From contig JACPYM010000123.1 of the NCBI GenBank assembly GCA_016196035.1, forward strand, positions 1 through 64,000: a stretch of DNA of 64,000 nucleotides, given 5' to 3'. The number at the start of each line of letters is the position of its first letter. Positions within the stretch are counted from its first letter, which is position 1. The position numbers were made by a program, and so were the translations under genes. The notes beneath the pieces are model-generated. The model was not told where the DNA came from. It did no database searches and saw only the letters and a program-made list of their open reading frames with translations. Source of the stretch: Acidobacteriota bacterium. GTDB taxonomy: Bacteria; Acidobacteriota; Blastocatellia; RBC074. Of the stretch, positions 34,679 to 42,437 are shown piece after piece.

Positions 34679-37432
34679 ATGCGCACGGTGTTGTTGAGTC
34701 TTTTTCTACTCTTATCTTTGCTCGCCAGTCTGGCGGGCGTATATGCCAAATCCGGCCCGAAAGAAATTGTGGCCACGCCGACCGCGCCGACGGGCTTCCT
34801 GAATGAAAGCTTTATCAGCACCGGGCTGGTGTTGCCGACGGCCATCGCCTTTGCGCCGGGCAATACCGTCTTCATTGCCGAAAAGCGCGGCGTCGTGCGC
34901 GTCTGGCGGCAAGGGGCCTTGTTGGCCGCGCCTTTTATTGACATCCAGGATGATGTGAACAGCCTCGGTGATCGCGGCATGTTGGGGTTGGCTGTGCATC
35001 CTGATTTCCCCAACACGCCTTACGTTTATCTGCTTTACACCTACGACCCGCCGGGCGCGCCCAAAGATGGCGTGGGCGCGCGCGTGAGCCGTTTGTTGCG
35101 TGTGACGGCGCAGGCGGACAACCCTTACGTTGCGGCCACCAGCGAAGGCAGCCGCGTGGTGATCTTGGGCACGAACAGCACGCTGGCCAACAGCGGGAAC
35201 GTGGGGAATCTTGAGGATTCGGATCATCCGGCTTGCGGGCGCGGGCCGGTGTTTGATGAACCGTTTGTGCGCGATTGCGTGCCTTCGGACGCCGATACGC
35301 ACAGCATCGGCACGGTGACGTTCGGGCCGGATGGCAATCTGTATGTTGGCACGGGTGACGGAGCCGGTTACACGACGGCTGATCCGCGCGCCTTGCGGGC
35401 GCAAGAATTGGACAGCATGGGCGGCAAGATTTTCCGGCTTGATCCAATCACAGGGCGCGGGTTGCGCGACAATCCGTTTTGGGACGGCGATGCTGACAGC
35501 AACCGTTCAAAAGTGCTGAGTTATGGCTTGCGCAATCCGTTCCGCTTCACGCTTCATCCGCGCACGGGCGAGTTGTATACGGGCGATGTCGGTTGGGCGA
35601 CGTGGGAAGAGATCAATGTCGGCAACGGCAAGAATTTCGGCTGGCCTTGTTACGAAGGCGGCGACCAGGGGAGCGCGCGCCAGGGGCAATACGCCAACAA
35701 CGGCGGCACGCTGCAACGCTGCCAGCAGCTTTACGCCGAAGGCGAAGGCGCGGTGCAAGCGCCCGCATACGCCTATCAGCACTTTCTGATTTCGGCCTCG
35801 GTAGCGGCGGGCGGTTTTTATGCGGGTACGGCGTGGCCGGTGCAATATCGCAACGCGCTGTTTATTTCGGATTACAGCCGCAACTGGATCAAGTTTGCGA
35901 CCTTTGACGCGGACGGGCGCGTGACGGTGCACGATTTTGCCGAGAGCGTGGCGGATCGCGGCGGGCCTGCGCAAGTGACTTTCGGGCCGGATGGCAATTT
36001 GTATTATGTGGCGCTGGGCATGCTGAGCGAGATTCGCCGCATTCGTTATGTGCCGAATGGGAACAGCGCTCCCACCGCCGACATCGTGGCGGACAAAACC
36101 AGCGGATCAGCGCCGTTGACGGTGAAGTTTTCGGGCCGCGGTTCAGCCGATGCCGAAGGCCAGACGCTGTCTTATGCCTGGGATTTCGGCGACGGCGGCA
36201 AGTCCACGCAAGCGGAGCCGGAACACGTATACACCCGCGAGGGCCGCTTCACCGCGACGCTGATCGTGACTGACCCGCAAGGATTGGCGGGCAGCGCACA
36301 ACTTGAAATCATTGTCGGCAACAGCCGCCCGGATTTCTACTTCACCTCGCCCGGGCCGCAATGGACGTATTACAGCGGCGGCGAAGTCGGCTTCAGCGTT
36401 ACGGCCACTGATCCCGAAGAGGGCGACGTTTCTTACCTGACGCAATACAAGGTGCTGCTGCATCACGGCGAACACGTGCATTTCGACCAATCAAGCTATA
36501 AAGGCTCCAGCGGGACTTTCATCGCCGAAGATCACGGCGATAACACCTATTACGAAGTCTGCGCCGTGGCCTATGACACGCAAGGCGCGGCGTCGGTGGG
36601 GAAATGTCTGGATGTGCGCCCGTTCACGGTGCGTTACACCATTGACACTGTGCCGAGCGGCTTGCGCATTGATTACGGTGGGGCGAGCTACACGACGCCT
36701 TTCACTGTGCCGACGATCACCAATTCCAAACGCGACCTAAGCGCGCCCACGACGCAGAACGGCTACCAATTCAGCGACTGGTCAGACGGCGGCGCGCGTG
36801 CGCATACGCTGACCATCGAAGACGGCCCGCGCACCTTGATTGCCCGGTATCAACCTGTGGGGCCTGTGACAGCAGACACGCCGGTTTACCTGAGCGATCT
36901 GACGCCGACCTATCAAGCGAACGGCTGGGGGCCAATGGAACGCGATCTGAGCAATGGCGAAGCGGCGGCGCGGGATGGCCGCGTGCTAACGATCAACGGC
37001 GTGCAATATCCCAAAGGGTTGGGCGTGCATGCGCTCTCGGAAGTGCGTTATGCCTTGGATGGCCAGTACAGCCGTTTCCAAACGGATGTTGGTGTGGATG
37101 ACGAGGTCGGGTTGCACGGCTCGGTCGTCTTTCAGGTCTTTGCTGATGGCGAGAAGCTGTATGACAGCGGGTTGATGTTTGGCTATCAGTCGGCCAAACA
37201 CGTCAGCCTGAGCATCGCGGGCAAACGCGAATTGCGCTTGCTGGTGCTGACCGGCAACGGCAACCGTGATCAGGATCACGCCGATTGGGCCGGAGCCAGA
37301 TTAATTCGTGCGGTCAGCGCCGCTGTTCCAATTGCAGACGCCACCCAGGCGGCAGTACAGACGGGTGGCAAGGTGGCAGGGTTCAAACAACCCTCTTTCT
37401 TTACCGGGCGCGCCCGCACGTGGCGGCGGTAA
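34679..37432 (+). CDS. Secreted PQQ sugar-dehydrogenase-like protein with PKD and NPCBM domains
   Basis: A 917-aa protein. The ATG at 34679 is chosen because it starts a clear signal peptide (MRTVLLSLFLLLSLLASLAG) behind GGGAG. Residues about 40-460 are a soluble glucose-dehydrogenase-type propeller: TAIAFAPGNTVFIAEKRGVV, LGDRGMLGLAVHPDF, DADTHSIGTVTFGPDGNLYV, YGLRNPFRF and GDVGWATWEEINVG. A PKD domain follows (about 475-555), then a beta region and an InlB-like repeat (to about 735), and a C-terminal NPCBM domain (about 740-885) related to the N-terminal domain of the upstream giant protein. It likely oxidises a sugar outside the cell with PQQ; ligand residues cannot be verified by eye. Confidence 0.85.
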   Translation: MRTVLLSLFLLLSLLASLAGVYAKSGPKEIVATPTAPTGFLNESFISTGLVLPTAIAFAPGNTVFIAEKRGVVRVWRQGALLAAPFIDIQDDVNSLGDRGMLGLAVHPDFPNTPYVYLLYTYDPPGAPKDGVGARVSRLLRVTAQADNPYVAATSEGSRVVILGTNSTLANSGNVGNLEDSDHPACGRGPVFDEPFVRDCVPSDADTHSIGTVTFGPDGNLYVGTGDGAGYTTADPRALRAQELDSMGGKIFRLDPITGRGLRDNPFWDGDADSNRSKVLSYGLRNPFRFTLHPRTGELYTGDVGWATWEEINVGNGKNFGWPCYEGGDQGSARQGQYANNGGTLQRCQQLYAEGEGAVQAPAYAYQHFLISASVAAGGFYAGTAWPVQYRNALFISDYSRNWIKFATFDADGRVTVHDFAESVADRGGPAQVTFGPDGNLYYVALGMLSEIRRIRYVPNGNSAPTADIVADKTSGSAPLTVKFSGRGSADAEGQTLSYAWDFGDGGKSTQAEPEHVYTREGRFTATLIVTDPQGLAGSAQLEIIVGNSRPDFYFTSPGPQWTYYSGGEVGFSVTATDPEEGDVSYLTQYKVLLHHGEHVHFDQSSYKGSSGTFIAEDHGDNTYYEVCAVAYDTQGAASVGKCLDVRPFTVRYTIDTVPSGLRIDYGGASYTTPFTVPTITNSKRDLSAPTTQNGYQFSDWSDGGARAHTLTIEDGPRTLIARYQPVGPVTADTPVYLSDLTPTYQANGWGPMERDLSNGEAAARDGRVLTINGVQYPKGLGVHALSEVRYALDGQYSRFQTDVGVDDEVGLHGSVVFQVFADGEKLYDSGLMFGYQSAKHVSLSIAGKRELRLLVLTGNGNRDQDHADWAGARLIRAVSAAVPIADATQAAVQTGGKVAGFKQPSFFTGRARTWRR

Positions 37433-37457
37433 GCGGCCCGGAGTATCCCCAACCGCC

Positions 37458-37494
37458 GACGAACCGCTGTTTTTCAAGCCTCCAGCGGTTCGTC
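37458..37494. terminator. 12-bp hairpin downstream of the sugar dehydrogenase
   Basis: GACGAACCGCTG (37458-37469) pairs with CAGCGGTTCGTC (37483-37494); a T-run sits in the loop, not after the stem. It lies 26 nt after the stop codon and probably contributes to ending that transcript. Confidence 0.5.
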
Positions 37495-37878
37495 AGCGGT
37501 CACGCCACAGCCCGACACGGCACCTAACCCCATTATCTGTCCAGCACTTATTGATACTTATTGGCTTGCCTGCGCCCACTGACCAAGCTACAATCCGCCC
37601 GGCGTGCGTAACTTACGCGATTGCTGTTTTGACTGTGAAGTATTGATTCGAGCGGCGTCGGGTGTTGCCCTTCAATTTCGGCCCGGTGTTTGCCCCGCTG
37701 AACCGGCCAGTCCTTCCAGTGTTTAGAAGCACAGCCCGCGCGACCCTCTCGCACCCATCCGGTTAACCGGCGTCCCAAGTCAGGTGGAGCCACAGGGCCT
37801 TCAATGCCGGCCGTCACAACAGATGAAACTGGGGACTGAGGACGGCAATAACTATAACCACAACGGAAGAGAGAACCC
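37495..37878. other. 384-bp intergenic region before the SPOR gene
   Basis: No convincing open frame. The last 20 bases carry the GAAGAGAG ribosome site of the next gene. The stretch should hold its promoter, but I cannot assign -35/-10 boxes with confidence. Confidence 0.4.
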
Positions 37879-39297
37879 ATGAGAGTCACTTGCCCAAAAT
37901 GCCAGTTTGAAAACCAGGCCGATTCAAACCGCGTCGTCTGCGCGCGTTGTGCCACGATTATCGAGGTGCGGCCTGAGGCGGGTGTGGGCGGCTACGATAC
38001 CTATAGCACGAATTTCGATGATGGCAGCTTCGGCGGCGGCGGCTATGACAATGGCGCGCGGCGCACCGCTGGCTATCAGGCGCCAGGCTATAGCGGCGGC
38101 GGGGCTGCCGATGCGGGCGGCTATGGCGCGAACTATCCGGGCTCGAATTACCCGACGCAGAATTACTCAAACGCCAGCTATCCGACGACGCCGGTCGCGC
38201 ATCAATCCGACCAGGATGTTTACGCCACCAAGATTGATGATGATTTTGACGACGTGCTCGACATTCCGCGCACGACCGTGCAACAGCCGCAAAGCTACCA
38301 GCCAAACGAAGCGGCCCCGGTCTTTGAAGATGTTTTCGCGACGCCGGATTACGGCATGGGTGGCAATCAACGCAACGCGCCGGATCAATATCAAATGGGC
38401 ATGGGCGGGATGCCCGGCGCCAATGACCCGTATCAGGGGAATGATCCCTATGCGGGCGGCGGGCAGCAATATCGCGGCGGCCACATGCCTGAAGCGAATT
38501 TTGATAACCCCAGTTATGGCGTGCCGCCCGAACCGGAATTCATGGGCTGGCCGGTCTTGCCGGAAGATTCGACCGATCCGGGCATTCCAACGACCTCCGG
38601 CTTTGCCAAAAAGAATTCGCTCTTCCGCACGGTCTTGATCGTGGCGGCGGCGTTGGGTTTGCTCTTCATTGCTTATTCGCTGTTTAGCGGCCCCGTTACG
38701 CGCAAACCCACGCCGAAACCGGCGGACACAGACACGGCCAGCACCTCCACCACGGGCGAGCAGTCCAAAGCCGATGATTCGGCCAAAGGCGACATTGCTG
38801 CCGTCACGAAGTCGGACAAAAACGCAGCCGAGAAGCCGCCGGTCGGCCCTTCGGGGACTGAAACGAAACCGCCGGTAACGCAACCCAAATCTGAAAAGGT
38901 GACTGTTCCGCCCGTCACCGTCACGACGCCTGCACCCAAAGTGTTGCCGCCGGAAACCACGACGGTCAAGAAACCGGAAGTAAAGAAACCTGAAGCGGCG
39001 AAGCCCGAAACTGCCAAACAACCTGAAAATGCGGGTGTGCCACCGACGCCGAATCGCGGCGGCATCACGTTACAGGTCGGCTCGTTTAATGACCGCGCGC
39101 AGGCCGATGAGCGGGTCAGCCGGTTGAAAGCCGCTGGGGTCGAGGCGCATATCGTGTCGGCGAATATCCCCGGTCGCGGTCTTTGGCACCGTGTGCAAGT
39201 AGGCCGCTTTGTTTCGCGTGAACAGGCCGCCGGGTATGCCAGTCAATTGCGGGGCCGTGGTTTGGTGCAGGATTTCATGGTCACGCCGGTGAACTGA
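37879..39297 (+). CDS. Zinc-ribbon, single-TM, SPOR-domain protein
   Basis: A 472-aa protein. It opens with a zinc ribbon, CPKCQFENQADSNRVVCARC (residues about 5-24). Residues 35-240 are Gly/Tyr/Asn/Pro-rich and disordered. One TM segment (about 250-272, TVLIVAAALGLLFIAYSLF) is followed by a Pro/Lys/Thr-rich spacer and a C-terminal SPOR domain (about 390-470, TLQVGSFNDRAQADERVSRL, GLWHRVQVGRF). SPOR domains bind denuded peptidoglycan at division sites. The cytoplasmic zinc ribbon joined to a periplasmic SPOR resembles other acidobacterial and deltaproteobacterial proteins. The downstream amidase gene fits a cell-wall role. Confidence 0.85.
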   Translation: MRVTCPKCQFENQADSNRVVCARCATIIEVRPEAGVGGYDTYSTNFDDGSFGGGGYDNGARRTAGYQAPGYSGGGAADAGGYGANYPGSNYPTQNYSNASYPTTPVAHQSDQDVYATKIDDDFDDVLDIPRTTVQQPQSYQPNEAAPVFEDVFATPDYGMGGNQRNAPDQYQMGMGGMPGANDPYQGNDPYAGGGQQYRGGHMPEANFDNPSYGVPPEPEFMGWPVLPEDSTDPGIPTTSGFAKKNSLFRTVLIVAAALGLLFIAYSLFSGPVTRKPTPKPADTDTASTSTTGEQSKADDSAKGDIAAVTKSDKNAAEKPPVGPSGTETKPPVTQPKSEKVTVPPVTVTTPAPKVLPPETTTVKKPEVKKPEAAKPETAKQPENAGVPPTPNRGGITLQVGSFNDRAQADERVSRLKAAGVEAHIVSANIPGRGLWHRVQVGRFVSREQAAGYASQLRGRGLVQDFMVTPVN

Positions 39298-39383
39298 GTT
39301 TCACCGGTATAACTGAAACAAATGAAGCGGAGAGTTGGGCTAAGCCCCCGGCTCTCCGCACTTGTCGTAAAAGCAGGGCCGCA

Positions 39384-40850
39384 GTGGTGCAGCAACCCCC
39401 CATCAGCAGCAATCGCAAACCTACCGATGCGCTTTACGCGCAGGTCGTCGAGCGGTATGCCAAGCTTTTCGACAACCCTTCGGCGCGGCTACGCTTTTTG
39501 CACAGTACCTTGGCCAAACAGGCTGCCCGCCAAGAAGAATTGCGGCAATCGCTGCAACGGTTCAAATTCCTCGAAAAAACGCCTTTCTATAATTGGATTA
39601 TGGAAGCGCGTCTCTACAGTTCGATTCTGGAAGAGATTCGCGCCCTGATGGGCAACGTGCCGCCGGAACAACGCGCGCGCTTGCAGGCGGTCGAGATGCC
39701 TTTCAAGGCCAGGGCCTTTTTCTATTGCTATCAGGCGCGTCACGCCTTGTATGCCGTGGGCGTCGTGCTGGCCGGACTGCTGCTTTTCGGGTTGTATTCG
39801 GGCGTGATGAAAACGGGGCATTATGTTGCGCAACGCTTTGGCCAGCCGGGCAGAACAATTGTGGTCAATGCCAGCAGCCAATCCGGGGCGACTCCGCCCG
39901 TTACGAAAACGCTGGATCGGTTATACAATCTGGAAAAGGTCTGGCTGGTCGAACGCACCGGCAAATATGAACGCTACAGCAATAACGGGCGCATCAATAC
40001 TGAATACGAGGTGGACAATCATCCGCGCGCCTATTACCTGATTCCGCGTAACTCGGAAGCCGCGCCGGAAGAGGTCAGCGGCGCGCCGATTGGCATCGTT
40101 TACCACACGACCGAAGGCGAGCAGATCAATTTCTCGCAAGATAACAATTCTTCGATCCAGGAACGCTCAAAGAATCTGATCAAGCATGTCATCCAGGCCA
40201 ACAAGTCATACAACTATCTGATTGACCGCTTCGGCGAAATTTTCAGGGTGGTGCGCGACGAACAGACGGCCAATCACGCGGGCTATTCGCTCTGGGCCGA
40301 TCAGAAATATGTTTACATCGGGTTGAACGAGAGCTTTATCGGCGTCGCGTTTGAGTCCAAACAATCCAACTCGCTCGAAGACACGCTCACCGAAGCGCAG
40401 GTGGTGTCAGGCCGCCAACTGACCGCGATTTTGCGCGGCAAGTACAAAATCGCCGACGTCAATTGCACGACGCACGGGCTGGTTTCGGTCAATCCCGACA
40501 ACGGCGCCATCGCGGCACATTACGATTGGGTCAGGAACTTTCCCTTTGAAGGCATGGGCCTGTCGGACAAATACAAAGTGCCCACGCCCAACATGGCCGA
40601 TTACGGCTTCACCTGGGACGAAGAGATTTTGGAAAAGCTGAACAAGACGCTCTGGCCCGGTGCCATCACCGCCGACGAAGAGTTCAAACGCCGCGCCGAA
40701 AAACAGCACATTGGCGTGGAAACGCTGCGCCTCAAATTGCGCGACCGGTATCGTGATCTGTATGCGCGGCAAAAGGCGTTGCAAACTTCGTCCGCCCCCC
40801 AAAACGCCAAGCTGACCTTGCAGTCCGAGGCCGCCGAAAATCCTCGCTGA
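39384..40850 (+). CDS. Membrane-anchored N-acetylmuramoyl-L-alanine amidase (Amidase_2/PGRP type)
   Basis: A 488-aa protein with a GTG start; no strong ribosome site, so the start is moderately sure. A cytoplasmic helical region (1-118) precedes one TM (about 121-140). The periplasmic part contains the Amidase_2 fold: GIVYHTTEG (zinc His H241), KSYNYLIDRFGEIFRVVRDE, NHAGYSLW, YIGLNESFIGVAFES and a later His in AAHYDWVRNFP. A helical tail follows. It should cleave the MurNAc-L-Ala bond. It starts 87 nt after the SPOR gene, and the two probably act together in wall remodelling. Confidence 0.82.
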   Translation: MVQQPPISSNRKPTDALYAQVVERYAKLFDNPSARLRFLHSTLAKQAARQEELRQSLQRFKFLEKTPFYNWIMEARLYSSILEEIRALMGNVPPEQRARLQAVEMPFKARAFFYCYQARHALYAVGVVLAGLLLFGLYSGVMKTGHYVAQRFGQPGRTIVVNASSQSGATPPVTKTLDRLYNLEKVWLVERTGKYERYSNNGRINTEYEVDNHPRAYYLIPRNSEAAPEEVSGAPIGIVYHTTEGEQINFSQDNNSSIQERSKNLIKHVIQANKSYNYLIDRFGEIFRVVRDEQTANHAGYSLWADQKYVYIGLNESFIGVAFESKQSNSLEDTLTEAQVVSGRQLTAILRGKYKIADVNCTTHGLVSVNPDNGAIAAHYDWVRNFPFEGMGLSDKYKVPTPNMADYGFTWDEEILEKLNKTLWPGAITADEEFKRRAEKQHIGVETLRLKLRDRYRDLYARQKALQTSSAPQNAKLTLQSEAAENPR

Positions 40851-40978
40851 ATTACCCGATGACGGGTACCGCAATCTCCCCCATTAGCACGACTGTTGTG
40901 GTTCGACAGTTCAAGCTCTGCGCGCTGTAACGACAGGCTGTAGAGGCAACGGTATTGAGTTAGGTGCGGCAATAAGGC

Positions 40979-41041
40979 GTTCAGAGTTCACGCTTCAGCG
41001 TGTTAATTCGACTGAGACACGCTGAAGCGTGAACTCTGAAC
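40979..41041. repeat. Perfect 25-bp intergenic palindrome
   Basis: Arms 40979-41003 and 41017-41041 (core TTCACGCTTCAGCGTG) around 13 nt. It lies in the 445-bp gap between the amidase and the actin-like gene; apart from it and the ribosome site at 41287-41292, I see nothing in 40851-41295. Confidence 0.88.
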
Positions 41042-41295
41042 ACGAATTCAATGCCATTGGGCTATAGATGGAGTATGTCCCCTTCTGTTGAGCGCGGCTG
41101 GCCCTTAAAATAAGACCTGCTTGGGTCTTTGCTGCCGAGACAATTCCGCTACTTGAAACTTTTCGCGCCAATTCAACAAAGCCGCTCGTGCTGTTTCTGA
41201 CAAGCTCCGGCGGAGTATTGCAATTTCGCGGGAAAGCAAGTAAGAAAGGCTTTCTTTTAATGCCAAAAACACCAAGTAAAAACGACGGAGGAATA

Positions 41296-42318
41296 ATGGA
41301 AGAGAAGAATCCCGCGACACCCGAAGCCGGCGGCGAAGCCGGTGCGCTCGGACTCGACATCGGCACCAGCCGCATCGTGCTGGCTGGCGGCCCCAACGGT
41401 CACAAAGCCCAGACCCAACTCAACGCTTTTGTCAGTGTGCCTTATTCAAAAATGACCGAAGCCATCTTGCAGCAGAACAAGATGGTCTATCAACGCAACG
41501 GCAAAGAACTGTTTGTCTTCGGCAGCGATTCCGATAAGTTCGCCAGCTTTTTCAACGCCGTGCCGCGCCGTCCCATGCAACTGGGCGTGCTCAATGCCAG
41601 CGAACCGATGGGCCAGCAGATCATCCAGGCCATCATCGAAGCGATGGTGCCGCGCGCCAAGAAAAACGAACTGCTCTGTTTCAGCGTGCCGGGCCGCGGC
41701 GAAGGCACCGATTCCAACCTCGTCTATCACGAAGCCGTGCTCCGGACCTTCCTGCAATCGCTCGGTTACGAAGCCAAAGCGATCAACGAAGGCCTGGCGA
41801 TTGTCTTTGCCGAACTGCAAAGCGAAAACTTCACCGGCATCGGCATCAGTTGCGGCGGCGGCATGTGCAACGTTTGCGTCTCGTTCCTGTCCGTCCCCAT
41901 GCTGACTTTCAGCATTCCCAAGGGCGGCGATTACATTGACCAGAGCGTTTCCGCCGTGACTGACGAACCGCTCACCCGCGTGCGCCTCGCCAAAGAAGAA
42001 TCCCTCGACCTCTCGCGCCAGCCCAAAGACAAGGTTTCGAGCGCCCTGCACATCTATTACGATGAGGTCATCAACACCCTCGTCGAAAAGCTGCGCGAAG
42101 AGTTCGAGAACTCCAAGCAACTGCCCAAACTCGACCGCGCGATCCCGATTGTGCTCTCGGGCGGCACCGCCAAACCGCGCGGCTTCCTGCAAAAATTCGA
42201 AGCGGCGCTCAAACGCGACGGCTTTCCCGTCCAGATTTCCGACGTGCGGCTGGCCAGCGATCCGCTGACGGCGACGGCGCGGGGCTGTTATATCGCGGCG
42301 ATTTCCGAGATTCGGTAG
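41296..42318 (+). CDS. Actin/Hsp70-fold ATPase, MreB/ParM/FtsA-like, orphan
   Basis: A 340-aa protein. The ATG at 41296 follows GGAGGAAT at ideal spacing; upstream in-frame ATGs lack one. It has all nucleotide-binding segments of the fold: phosphate-1 ALGLDIGTSRIVLAGG, connect-1 ELLCFSVPG region, phosphate-2 GIGISCGGGMCNVCVSF, connect-2 and the adenosine motif IPIVLSGGTAKPRGF. Length and the lack of MreB- or FtsA-specific inserts make it an atypical actin-like protein. No partner such as MreC, FtsZ or a plasmid adaptor is adjacent, though wall genes lie upstream. Confidence 0.72.
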   Translation: MEEKNPATPEAGGEAGALGLDIGTSRIVLAGGPNGHKAQTQLNAFVSVPYSKMTEAILQQNKMVYQRNGKELFVFGSDSDKFASFFNAVPRRPMQLGVLNASEPMGQQIIQAIIEAMVPRAKKNELLCFSVPGRGEGTDSNLVYHEAVLRTFLQSLGYEAKAINEGLAIVFAELQSENFTGIGISCGGGMCNVCVSFLSVPMLTFSIPKGGDYIDQSVSAVTDEPLTRVRLAKEESLDLSRQPKDKVSSALHIYYDEVINTLVEKLREEFENSKQLPKLDRAIPIVLSGGTAKPRGFLQKFEAALKRDGFPVQISDVRLASDPLTATARGCYIAAISEIR

Positions 42319-42356
42319 GCGTTGCAGAAGAGACCGCAAGAGTTTACAAAAGTATG

Positions 42357-42409
42357 AAGGGTGAGAAGGCTGGCTGTGATTTTGCTCACCAGCACAGCTT
42401 CTCACCCTT
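42357..42409. terminator. Two-way terminator between convergent genes
   Basis: AAGGGTGAGAAG (42357-42368) pairs with CTTCTCACCCTT (42398-42409), followed by TCTTTTTGAG on the plus strand. It lies between the actin-like gene and the helicase-HNH gene, which converge here. Confidence 0.7.
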
Positions 42410-42437
42410 TCTTTTTGAGAAGGATTGGCTGTAACCC

